NCBI RefSeq assembly: GCF_019130065.1
Contig: NZ_JAHSPG010000018.1
Location: forward strand, 310,001-374,000
Direction of reading: 5' to 3'
DNA: 64,000 bases
DNA from: Pinibacter aurantiacus
GTDB taxonomy: Bacteria; Bacteroidota; Bacteroidia; Chitinophagales; Chitinophagaceae
The number at the start of each line of letters is the position of its first letter. The stretch's first letter is position 1. Positions 1-8,482 of this stretch are shown here, piece by piece. The notes beneath the pieces are model-generated. The model searched no databases and was not told the origin of the DNA. It saw only the letters and a list, made by a program, of their open reading frames with translations. The position numbers were made by a program, and so were the translations under genes.

Positions 1-630
1 ATCGGTAAGACAATTCCTGATGTTACCGGTGGTTTCTTCACTTCTTTTGCCTATAAAAATTTACGCCTTATTGCAAACCTCGACTACCAGTTTGGCGCTA
101 CTTTCTTGTCAGGCTCAGAAACTTACATGATGGCTGCAGGTACATTGAACGAAACATTGAAATACAGAGATGCAGAACACGGTGGAGTTGCGTATTATGT
201 TGATGCAAATTCTAATAAAGTTGCAGGCAACAACCCTAATGGTGGAGCAACTTTCCACGATGGTGTGATTTTGGATGGTGTTACTGCTGATGGTAAAACA
301 AACACAAAAGTGGTTACTGCTGAGAATTATTATTATGACTCTTATTTCTCCAATGGCTTCTTCCCAGAAGACAGGATATTTAAGAGCGATTACGTAGCAT
401 TGCGTAACTTAGCATTTGATTATACAGTTAGTCCAAAAATTGCTCAAAAAATAAAAATGAACAGTCTGATCATTTCTGTTTTTGCAAACAATGTGGCGTA
501 CATCTACAAAGCGGCACCAAACTCAACACCAGAATCAACTAACGGAACAGGCTGGGGTGTAGGTTCTTATGGAACAACTGCATTGCCTTCACAACGTTCA
601 ATTGGTTTTTCTATCAAAACTAAATTCTAA
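1..630 (+). CDS. SusC/RagA-family TonB-dependent transporter, C-terminal fragment
   Basis: The frame is open from the first base to a TAA at 628-630, so only the last 209 residues lie in the window. This part would be the end of the outer-membrane beta-barrel that imports glycan fragments with energy from TonB. The signs are a late-barrel motif (SDYVALRNLAFDYTV), the following NNVAYIYK strand and a terminal strand ending in KF, as is usual for SusC barrels. The plug, TonB box and carboxypeptidase-like domain are outside the window. A SusD-type lipoprotein starts 10 bases after the stop, the standard SusC-SusD operon order. The substrate cannot be read from this fragment. Confidence 0.9.
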   Translation: MGKTIPDVTGGFFTSFAYKNLRLIANLDYQFGATFLSGSETYMMAAGTLNETLKYRDAEHGGVAYYVDANSNKVAGNNPNGGATFHDGVILDGVTADGKTNTKVVTAENYYYDSYFSNGFFPEDRIFKSDYVALRNLAFDYTVSPKIAQKIKMNSLIISVFANNVAYIYKAAPNSTPESTNGTGWGVGSYGTTALPSQRSIGFSIKTKF

Positions 631-640
631 AAAGACTAAG

Positions 641-2620
641 ATGAAATACGTAAAAATAAAATCAGCGGTCGTACTTACGTTGTTATTGTCTTCAGTAGCA
701 TGTAAGAAGAACCTGGATGAATTATATCAAAACCCGGATGGCTACTCGAATGCAATGGCCCAGCAATCTGGCGTAAGCATTATTGCAGGCTTCTTCACTT
801 CTCAGTTAAGCCAGGGATTCTTTCTAACTGGTGATTATGGTGCAGTTTACCACCAGCTAAGAAGCGGAAACAGAACCATTGCAAGCTCTATCCAGGCTTA
901 TAACGTGATGGCAGAGGGAAGCAACAAAGCGCTCGCTGACGTTGAGCACGACTGGGGTACAGGTGGCTTTAACGAAACCGTTTTTAACATGGTTAGTACG
1001 CAATGGATGACGCCAATACTTTGGGCGCAGCGTGAGTACAACAATTCCCCCAAAAGAAGCAAACTGGATAGCTTGTATATTAACCTGTTGCATGTGCTGA
1101 AAGGATATGCGTACCAAAGAGCAACTGATATGTATGACAAAGTTCCATACATCGAAACAGGCTCTGCAGGTGGTCTTGATCACGTTAAGGCAAAATACAT
1201 TGGCCAGTCAGACATCTATCCAAAAATTATCAGTGATTATAAAGATGCAGAAGCGGCATTGGTAAACCTTACTCTTTCTTCTACTGAGCAGGCATCATTT
1301 ACTCAGCAGGATATCCTCTTTGGCGGAAGCATTTTGCAATGGCGCAAGTATATCAATTCGTTAAGATTGCGCGCTGCCATGAATGTAAGTGAAGCAATGC
1401 CTCAACTTACAACTCAGGTGCTTACAGAGTTGCAGGGCAAACCGTTGCTGTCTGACGTTAACGATGTGGCTGGTATATCCGACGTTACGCTTATTGCACT
1501 CAATCGTATTTGCAACGAATTAGGTATTACCCGCTCTTATAGAGAGAGAGTAGACGAGTGTCGTGCCGGAAAAAAATTCCTGCAGGATGTAATGTACTGT
1601 ACACCTACAGAGGTAACCAAAAACGTAAATGGAAAGGATTATACTTATTTTAGTGGCGAAAACTCTGCAGCAGGTTTAGCGGCAGGTACTGTTGACCCGC
1701 GCGTTTCTTACATATTTGCTCCCGATTGGAGTGGCAGATATATTGGCATGGACACTAAATGGGACGGTAACACAGATCCAAATAGTTATTTGAACAAAAT
1801 GTTGCGTGGCAATTATATCAACGATGCTATCATGACTGATGTTTCGAAAACAACTTACTATTATGGTGTAAATAATAGCCAGTCAATCGCGTTGGCCGGA
1901 GCGGCGAAAACAGATCTTGCAAAACGTGACTCATTCCTGTTGGCCAACCTGCGCAGCAGACTGGCAAACTACGACGATAACCAAGGCAACGTAGGTACAG
2001 AAAATCCGTTGGTAGCAGAATTAAACATTCGCCCGGAATTCAACTTCGCTGCGAAATATCCAACCATTAGCTCAGTTGAAACAGAACTTTCTCTGGCAGA
2101 AGCAGCGGTGAGAAACCTTGGTACAGTAAGTGGTTCTGCGCGTGATCACTACAAGAATGCGATCATCTTGTCTTGTAAACATTGGTACAACCTGAACATC
2201 AACAATAATTATTCGAAATCAACTTTGCCAGCGTTGCCAACAACAATGGATGATTCAAGAATCAACGCAAGACCTGCAGTGGAGTATAACGCAGATGCTT
2301 ATGCGGAGTTTGCGGCTCAGAAATTTGATGCTATGTCAAGCCAGCAAAAAGTACAGGCGATTTTTAATCAGCTTCAGTTGCACTACGGTTTGTTCAATTT
2401 CGAAGTGCCGTTTACTGCAGCACGCAGATTGATTAAATATGTGGGTACCAACCCGGCGGCGATGTACGAAACATTCAAATGGAAAGAAAGAATGACTTAT
2501 CCATCAAGCGTTCAGGCATCTGACCCTGATGGTTGGGCTCAGATCAGTGGTAATAACAACCCGGATCTTCCGGTATGGTTAACAGGCCGTACAACGAAAT
2601 GGAAGAACGCATTAGAGTAA
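641..2620 (+). CDS. SusD/RagB-like nutrient-binding outer membrane lipoprotein (SusD-like_2 type)
   Basis: A 659-residue lipoprotein. The N-terminus MKYVKIKSAVVLTLLLSSVAC is a type II signal peptide with lipobox SVAC, followed by KKNLDELYQNPDGYSN, a SusD-type start. The body carries the helical TPR-like repeats expected of SusD (GYAYQRATDMYDKVPY; WRKYINSLRLRAAMNV; ETELSLAEAAVRN). It should sit on the cell surface as the lid of the SusC barrel encoded just upstream. The ATG at 641 is chosen over an in-frame one at 569 because it opens exactly at the signal peptide and leaves a 10-base gap after susC. At about 660 residues and without classical RagB spacing, it looks closer to the SusD-like_2 (PF12771) branch; that subfamily call is inferred. 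Confidence 0.88.
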   Translation: MKYVKIKSAVVLTLLLSSVACKKNLDELYQNPDGYSNAMAQQSGVSIIAGFFTSQLSQGFFLTGDYGAVYHQLRSGNRTIASSIQAYNVMAEGSNKALADVEHDWGTGGFNETVFNMVSTQWMTPILWAQREYNNSPKRSKLDSLYINLLHVLKGYAYQRATDMYDKVPYIETGSAGGLDHVKAKYIGQSDIYPKIISDYKDAEAALVNLTLSSTEQASFTQQDILFGGSILQWRKYINSLRLRAAMNVSEAMPQLTTQVLTELQGKPLLSDVNDVAGISDVTLIALNRICNELGITRSYRERVDECRAGKKFLQDVMYCTPTEVTKNVNGKDYTYFSGENSAAGLAAGTVDPRVSYIFAPDWSGRYIGMDTKWDGNTDPNSYLNKMLRGNYINDAIMTDVSKTTYYYGVNNSQSIALAGAAKTDLAKRDSFLLANLRSRLANYDDNQGNVGTENPLVAELNIRPEFNFAAKYPTISSVETELSLAEAAVRNLGTVSGSARDHYKNAIILSCKHWYNLNINNNYSKSTLPALPTTMDDSRINARPAVEYNADAYAEFAAQKFDAMSSQQKVQAIFNQLQLHYGLFNFEVPFTAARRLIKYVGTNPAAMYETFKWKERMTYPSSVQASDPDGWAQISGNNNPDLPVWLTGRTTKWKNALE

Positions 2621-2634
2621 TTATGATGGTTTTT

Positions 2635-2690
2635 AATACTCATAAAAAAAAGATCCGGTCTTTCGACCGGATCTTTTTTTTATGAGTATT
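2635..2690 (+). terminator. Long perfect hairpin terminator after the first SusC/SusD pair
   Basis: Arms 2635-2660 and 2665-2690 are 26 bases each and perfectly complementary around the loop TTTC. The GC-rich core is GATCCGGTC/GACCGGATC. It is flanked by 8 A on the left and 8 T on the right, so it can work as an intrinsic terminator in both directions. That fits its place 14 bases after susD and before the stop of the convergent thioredoxin-like gene. Confidence 0.9.
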
Positions 2691-2771
2691 AAGTTGTTCG
2701 GGTGGGAAATGCTTTAATCGTTTTATTTGTTTTACGTAAGATAAATTGTTTGTACTCTCGCAACTCATCAC

Positions 2772-3344
2772 TCACAACTTGCTTAGTTCCTTCTCCTTTA
2801 AAAAAGTTGAAAGTTCCAAACAAAGAGATTCTCCTTTATCCTGGTTGTACCAACGCTGCAATGCGTCTAAAATATCGGCTTTCGGTGCATTGGAGGATTT
2901 TAAATCATTGGCCAGTTTCTGTGCCGCAACCGCCCTTGGCCCCCAAACGAAAATATCGTCGCCGGCACTATCCCTGACTATTAATTTGGGAATGGCTTTA
3001 GCGCCATTGGTAAGGTACTGATCTATTAAAAATGGTGCTGTATCGCGAAGCTGGATTTCGTATGTCAGCAACTCATTCTGTTCCGTCATTTTTACAAGGA
3101 ACGGCACAATGTGAGCGGCATCACCGCACCATGGTTCCGAAATTATTATCCAGTGTTGCGGCTGAGATATCTGCGTCAGCTGTGTAACCAATTTTTTATC
3201 CAACACCATTTGTGCATCCCATCGCTTCATTCGGGATCTGTTTAACCTGACGTAGTTCAGGTATGTTTCGTCATCATAAGGAGCGGTTGGATTTGGACTA
3301 TCTAGAATATTATCAAATAGTTGCTTATAGGTACTGTAATTCAT
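2772..3344 (-). CDS. Thioredoxin-fold family protein (Thioredoxin_9 type)
   Basis: About 190 residues, cytoplasmic, with no signal peptide. The centre holds a thioredoxin-like strand and helix start, WIIISEPWCGDAAHIVPFL, and later the cis-proline strand IPKLIV. Only one cysteine is present at the active-site position (WCGD, not CXXC), as is typical of the Thioredoxin_9 group. It therefore cannot act as a normal dithiol oxidoreductase; a monothiol or redox-sensing role is possible. The ATG at 3344 (MNYSTYKQLF) is preferred to a TTG 42 bases upstream. It stands alone between the susD terminator and the repeat array. Confidence 0.8.
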   Translation of the reverse strand: MNYSTYKQLFDNILDSPNPTAPYDDETYLNYVRLNRSRMKRWDAQMVLDKKLVTQLTQISQPQHWIIISEPWCGDAAHIVPFLVKMTEQNELLTYEIQLRDTAPFLIDQYLTNGAKAIPKLIVRDSAGDDIFVWGPRAVAAQKLANDLKSSNAPKADILDALQRWYNQDKGESLCLELSTFLKEKELSKL

Positions 3345-3438
3345 GTTAATTGCTTTTTCTAATGTTTTCAAAGTTGGATGCTGCAATGTAACGATCGGGA
3401 AACTTACAGATTATGATTGTGGTCATTTTCAAAATGTT

Positions 3439-3500
3439 AAATGCTTAATGCTAAGTGCTTAGCGTGCAACCCTGCGCTTGGCGTTTAGCATTGAGCGTTT
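3439..3500. repeat. Imperfect inverted repeat of the GCTTAATGC family
   Basis: Arms 3439-3464 and 3475-3500 (26 bases) are complementary with a few mismatches and enclose about 10 bases. The sequence is built from short GCTTAATGC/GCATTAAG-like words. The same word family forms the inverted repeat at 57771-57849, so it recurs in the genome. No coding signal is seen. Confidence 0.7.
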
Positions 3501-3540
3501 TGCTTTGTTACAACATGAATTGTTAATTAGGCTTATTCCA

Positions 3541-4700
3541 TCATTGCGAGACCGGCTGGGGATGATTGTCAAAATTTCAAAAGTAAAATCAAATAGCGGA
3601 GGGCGGTCGAAGCAATCTTTGTGGCTCCGTGAGTGAGATTGCTTCGGCCGCACACTGTAATTCGATCTTTTGTTTGTGATGCAGTTAATCTTTCTCCGCA
3701 GACCTCGCAATGACGGTGCGGCTTTCACTCTGCCATTCAGTTACTCAATTATTCAGTTATTCGGTTATTCCGTCATTGCGAGACCCGCTGGGGATGATTG
3801 TCAAAATTTCAAAAGTAAAATCAAATAGCGGTGTGCAGTCGAAGCAATCTCTGTGACTCCGTGAGTGAGATTGCTTCGGCCGCACACTGTAATTCGGTCT
3901 TTCGTCTGTAACGCAGTTATTCCTTCTCCGCAGGCCTCGCAATGACGGTGCGGCATTCACGCAGCCATTCAATTATTCAGTTATTCGGTTATCCCGTCAT
4001 TGCGAGACCCGCTGGGGATGATTGTCAAAATTTCAAAAGTAAAATCAAATAGCGGTGTGCAGTCGAAGCAATCTTTGTGGCTCCGTGAGTGAGATTGCTT
4101 CGGCCGCACACTGTAATTCGATCTTTTATCCATAACGCAGTTGTTCTTTCTCCGCAGGCCTCGCAATGACGGTGCGGCATTCACGCAGCCATTCAATTAT
4201 TCAGTTATTCGGTTATTCCGTCATTGCGAGACCGACTGGGGATGATTGTCAAAATTTCAAAAGTAAAATCAAATAGCGGTGTGCAGTCGAAGCAATCTCT
4301 GTGGCTCCGTGAGTGAGATTGCTTCGGCCGCATACTGTAATTCGATCTTTTGTTTGTGATGCAGTTAATCTTTCTCCGCAGACCTCGCAATGACGGTGCG
4401 GCTTTCACTCTGCCATTCAGTTACTCAATTATTCAGTTATTCGGTTATTCCGTCATTGCGAGACCGGCTGGGGATGATTGTCAAAATTTCAAAAGTAAAA
4501 TCAAATAGCGGAGGGCGGTCGAAGCAATCTTTGTGGCTCCGTGAGTGAGATTGCTTCGGCCGCATACTGTAATTCGATCTTTTGTTTGTGATGCAGTTAA
4601 TCTTTCTCCGCAGGCCTCGCAATGACGGTGCGGCTTTCACTCTGCCATTCAGTTACTCAATTATTCAGTTATTCGGTTATTCAGTTTATTCAGTTATTGC
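3541..4700. repeat. Five-copy tandem array of a ~175 bp hairpin-bounded element
   Basis: Copies begin at 3541, 3773, 3997, 4221 and 4453 (periods 232, 224, 224, 232). Each starts with TCATTGCGAGACC, runs through GGGGATGATTGTCAAAATTT and a central stem GAAGCAATCT...AGATTGCTTC, and ends in CCTCGCAATGACGG, the reverse complement of its start. Copies are joined by linkers of 8-base ATTCAGTT-type repeats. Two linker types occur: copies 1, 4 and 5 end with CACTCTGCCATTCAGTTACT, copies 2 and 3 with CACGCAGCCATTC. The order is ABBAA. Minus-strand frames of 67-89 codons are open in every copy but lack a plausible protein. A diverged single copy lies at 25204-25374. Confidence 0.9.
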
Positions 4701-4702
4701 TT

Positions 4703-7700
4703 TCACCACAGCTGCCAATTAAACTCCGCCAGTTCCTGCCTGTTATCGGTGTTTTGATTGCCACCAGATTTTGCGCTTACACACTGGTTTACTTTTGTGC
4801 TTAGTTCGTTAATGCTCATGCTTAGGTTTTGCTGCAGCAGGGCAATAATGCAGGAGGTGAACCAACCATTTGTGGTGCCTCCACCTTCTCCGGCAGATTC
4901 ATTGCTTTGAGCTGCGGAAAGTACATAGGCGCCGTTGTTTCTGCGGATGTCCACAAACGCTTCCTTCATCAGTTTAAAAATGTCGGTGGAGGAACTATGG
5001 GAAGGATCATTGTTTTCTACCACATCAAGAATTTCAATACTGCCGGCTTTGTTCTTGTCATTTGTATCACTTCCTTTTTTCGTACCGGGTATATTGTTGA
5101 TGCTGGTATTCGCGCTGCCGTCTGACTCACCGCTGTGGCAGGCATCGAGCAGCATCAATTTTTTCCTGGCAGGGATACTATCGAGCAATTCTTCCAGTTG
5201 CGCATACGAGATGCCATTTATCGAAGGATTGTTTACGTCGGTATTGCCCGTAACAAAATAGAAGTCATCCGGATGTTGCGGATCAACCATGCCATGTCCA
5301 CTGAAACTTACGATCACTTTATCATCTACTGAAGTGCCCATTAGCTTTTGCTTAAGCGCAAGGATGTTTTCTTTTGTTGCAGTTTCGTTCATCAAAGTAT
5401 CAATCACCATATTGCTGCTGAACTTTTGTTTAAGTGCAGTGCTTAGATCCCGTATGTCTTTCACACAGTAACTAAGATCTACAAAAGAAGAATGTGCGCT
5501 GTAATTGTTGATGCCGATGCCTATAAAATAAGTATTTGCTGCTGCCGGTTTTTCAGGAGCGTACGTTACATACACCGCTTCTTTTCTGCTTGCAGCCGTA
5601 TTTTCATTCATACAGTTGATTTCAATCTTGTTCATGCCTTCACTTAGTAAAACTGTTTGTGTAATGTCCGTGCTGTGCACTGGATTGACAAGCTGTTTCC
5701 CATTAATGCCGTTTATCGGCACATCATTTATAAAAATGTTGTAGCTCTTTATATTGTAAAGACTATCGGAAATAGTGAACGCAAGTGACAGTTGTTGTAC
5801 TGCAGTAAAAGGCTGAATGTTTCCCGAATTGACCATAACCGATGGTACATGCAGCGCGCTGCCGCTGATATCTTTTTCTGTAAAACCATTCTTCTTTATC
5901 CTGCCTTGCCACGCCTTGTAGTACTCATCCATTAAACGCTTGTCATTGCTGCCAACCGCTTGCAGCACTTTATCCGGGCGATTAAACTGCAGATCAAACT
6001 GACTGAAATTGTACAGCTTGCCGTTAAGTTTAAAGTTCAGGAATTTCGCATCTGTGCGCGAAGAAATAAAATAATAACCTTCCGGTAAAATGATGGCATA
6101 GTCATGATCTTTGAAAAACACCATGGTGAAAACTTCGCGACCATTCATTAGGTTCCATTTGGTAAGTGTGCCTCCTTCGCACCATGTGTATAGATATTTG
6201 CTATCAGGTGTGTATACGGCTCCGTTTATTACTCCGGCAGTGTTCATCTTCAGGTTGTAGATTGGCGCACCATTCTGTGCATTTATTATCCTTGCAAAAT
6301 GTGCCCCTACAGATAGCAGCGGATCAGATAAAAGACAAGCAACCTTTTTATTTGGACTGGTGATGTATTCGTCTGTGATGGGGCCAAGTTTTTCGCCGTT
6401 AAAGGAGAGCGGGGTTTTGAAAATGATATTACCTTTCAAATCCTGGCAATAAGTGTAAGCAGGATCAAAGCGGCTGTCACCATCTTCGAACGTACCGATC
6501 AGGTATTTTCCATCGTCGCTGATAGTCGGCGTTGGGAAAAAAAGATATTCCGGCTTCGTTGAAATTGGTGCCACAACGCTTTTGGGAGCAGCTTTGCTTA
6601 TCGCATAGGGTACATCATATTTCGTAATGTAACTTCTCAACTCATTGTTGTATGAAATGTTGTTGCCATCGGCAAACAGCAACGTTGTATCCGTGCCTTT
6701 GTTGCTTTTCAACATGCCGAACATCAATATTACTGATGGAGGCCCCATGTTCCTGCGTGGATTCACCATGTCGGAGTACGTTGTTTTCACTGTAAAAGAT
6801 TGCAGCCCGGGATAGTTGAGTTTAACGAACCTTTTGTTTTCGCCGGGTTTTTCCTGCGTATTACAATTGTTGCCTATCAATAGCTTTGTATCGGAATGGA
6901 CATTGTATGGAATTTCTTTTATAATAGAAGGCGTGTCGTTGTTAATGATCATCAGCGTGCCATTTGACTGAAAGGGTTCTCCCAGATCAAGAATGCTGTA
7001 TTTGTCCTTAAACAAATATTGGGTGTTCTGGATTGTTGAAGAGGACGATGGTATAAAAGATAATTTGTCTATAGAATTTACATTCTGCATGCCATACATG
7101 GTCTTTGTAATGTACCAGACTTTTGGAGAAAAGTTGCTGACATGCATAAGCGTAACCGGGTCTATTACATTGCTACTATTGGCAATTTCCTTTGCAATGG
7201 AATCCGTAAAATCCCAAAGGCTTAGATTGCCGTCTACGTGACCGGTAACTAGAAATTTATCGTTCGGACTGAACGTCATTGCCGACACAGGATTTTTGGT
7301 GTCGCAGTGACTGATTACTTTATGCGCGTTGTTAAAAATGCTGATGCGGCAAAGTGTATCATGGTTAAGCAACATCATTTGAGCCGCCGCATAGTAAAGC
7401 TGTCCGTTACTACTTGTGGTGATCACTGCGTTGTCGAACTTATCTTCCGGTAGTGATGTCTGCATTGTGTCCTTCAACAAGAAGCGCACAATTTTTGCGG
7501 CCGGCGGATCAATATCTGTTACGTTAGGTTGGGGAACCAGATACGTCATCAACATTGCAGAATCGCTTTTATTAAAACTGCCGCGTTCCAAAGCTACCGG
7601 TAACCTGCAAACCATTTTAAGTTGCGAAACATCCCACAACTCTGTAAAGGCATCACGATGCTCAACTGGTGTTTTAATGTTGTTATGATATTCAGGATTG

Positions 7701-8476
7701 TAATGAAAAACATATTTGCGCCCGGGGCTCATCAACCACTGACCGCCCTTATAAGCTTTGCTTGTGTCGTTGTATGCGGCTACTTCCTTATCTGTCAGAA
7801 AATTGAGGATCGTATATTTTGTTACATATAAAGGCGCTGCTTTATTCAGTACTGTAAATACTGTGATCAACAAAGTGCTGTCTGACACAAATGCGATGAA
7901 TGTTTCGGCTTCTGTTGTGGTGTCTTCGTATCCGGTTAGTTGTTTGAACAACCTGGAAGTTCCGGCATCGTAAATGTTGATGGGTGCGTCCTGCACTGAC
8001 CTCAGTTCGCCGTCAGCATTGTACTTTGTTATTTTAAGGGGATGAGAAGCGGCCCATTTGCCGTTAGGGCTGAGAGTGGCGGTTTCTTTGCCTTTCAGTC
8101 CCGTGTTTAATGACTTGCCGGTTTCAACGTCCCAAAGATAGAAAGCCTCATTGTTGTACTCTGTCCATGTGTCGCCAAGTTCCAGCACCGGGCCGGGAAC
8201 AGCAATGACCTTTTTGCTATCATTGGTAAATGATGCATTGGTGTAAACCACGCCATTGCCGCCAAGTTCAGTATTCAGTTTCTGACTAAATGCATCCCAT
8301 ATTTTTATGATGCCGTCATCGCTCGTGGTTACCATTTGCCTGCCATCCGGGCTGAACCTTGCAGAGTTTACTTTTCTCAAATGTCCCTTTTGTAAAACAA
8401 GCGAAGGAGGTTGTGCACCTGCAGTGATGAGGCATAACATCAAAATCAGTAGTGAAAAAGTTTTGGTGCACATCAT
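4703..8476 (-). CDS. Exported WD40-repeat protein with C-terminal caspase (peptidase C14) domain
   Basis: A 1257-residue protein with signal peptide MMCTKTFSLLILMLCLITAGAQ, so it should act beyond the inner membrane. WD40-type blades begin at about residue 30 (GHLRKVNSARFSPDGRQMVTT...IKIWDA) and recur near 400 (VSAMTFSPNDKFLVTGHVDGNLSLWDF) and 750, giving a propeller-rich sensor or scaffold. A caspase-fold domain covers about 981-1240: it opens with FIGIGINNY, has the catalytic histidine in SFSGHG (about 1061) and the catalytic cysteine in LLDACHSGE (about 1113). It starts 6 bases after the stop of the upstream caspase gene, so the two form an operon. The 3' end abuts the repeat array. Caspase-like proteases cleave after defined residues and often act in signalling or death; the substrate here is unknown. 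Confidence 0.9.
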   Translation of the reverse strand: MMCTKTFSLLILMLCLITAGAQPPSLVLQKGHLRKVNSARFSPDGRQMVTTSDDGIIKIWDAFSQKLNTELGGNGVVYTNASFTNDSKKVIAVPGPVLELGDTWTEYNNEAFYLWDVETGKSLNTGLKGKETATLSPNGKWAASHPLKITKYNADGELRSVQDAPINIYDAGTSRLFKQLTGYEDTTTEAETFIAFVSDSTLLITVFTVLNKAAPLYVTKYTILNFLTDKEVAAYNDTSKAYKGGQWLMSPGRKYVFHYNPEYHNNIKTPVEHRDAFTELWDVSQLKMVCRLPVALERGSFNKSDSAMLMTYLVPQPNVTDIDPPAAKIVRFLLKDTMQTSLPEDKFDNAVITTSSNGQLYYAAAQMMLLNHDTLCRISIFNNAHKVISHCDTKNPVSAMTFSPNDKFLVTGHVDGNLSLWDFTDSIAKEIANSSNVIDPVTLMHVSNFSPKVWYITKTMYGMQNVNSIDKLSFIPSSSSTIQNTQYLFKDKYSILDLGEPFQSNGTLMIINNDTPSIIKEIPYNVHSDTKLLIGNNCNTQEKPGENKRFVKLNYPGLQSFTVKTTYSDMVNPRRNMGPPSVILMFGMLKSNKGTDTTLLFADGNNISYNNELRSYITKYDVPYAISKAAPKSVVAPISTKPEYLFFPTPTISDDGKYLIGTFEDGDSRFDPAYTYCQDLKGNIIFKTPLSFNGEKLGPITDEYITSPNKKVACLLSDPLLSVGAHFARIINAQNGAPIYNLKMNTAGVINGAVYTPDSKYLYTWCEGGTLTKWNLMNGREVFTMVFFKDHDYAIILPEGYYFISSRTDAKFLNFKLNGKLYNFSQFDLQFNRPDKVLQAVGSNDKRLMDEYYKAWQGRIKKNGFTEKDISGSALHVPSVMVNSGNIQPFTAVQQLSLAFTISDSLYNIKSYNIFINDVPINGINGKQLVNPVHSTDITQTVLLSEGMNKIEINCMNENTAASRKEAVYVTYAPEKPAAANTYFIGIGINNYSAHSSFVDLSYCVKDIRDLSTALKQKFSSNMVIDTLMNETATKENILALKQKLMGTSVDDKVIVSFSGHGMVDPQHPDDFYFVTGNTDVNNPSINGISYAQLEELLDSIPARKKLMLLDACHSGESDGSANTSINNIPGTKKGSDTNDKNKAGSIEILDVVENNDPSHSSSTDIFKLMKEAFVDIRRNNGAYVLSAAQSNESAGEGGGTTNGWFTSCIIALLQQNLSMSINELSTKVNQCVSAKSGGNQNTDNRQELAEFNWQLW

Positions 8477-8482
8477 GTGTTT

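Noticed and set aside
3459-4640. Minus-strand open frames of 67-89 codons in each unit of the tandem array
   Set aside because: They arise because the units are nearly identical and share composition. The predicted peptides begin inside linkers, have no fold or homology signal, and their frames match the repeat's stem structure.
3541-4700. CRISPR array
   Set aside because: Units are about 175 bases with conserved interiors, not 25-40 base repeats with unique spacers, and no cas gene is present.
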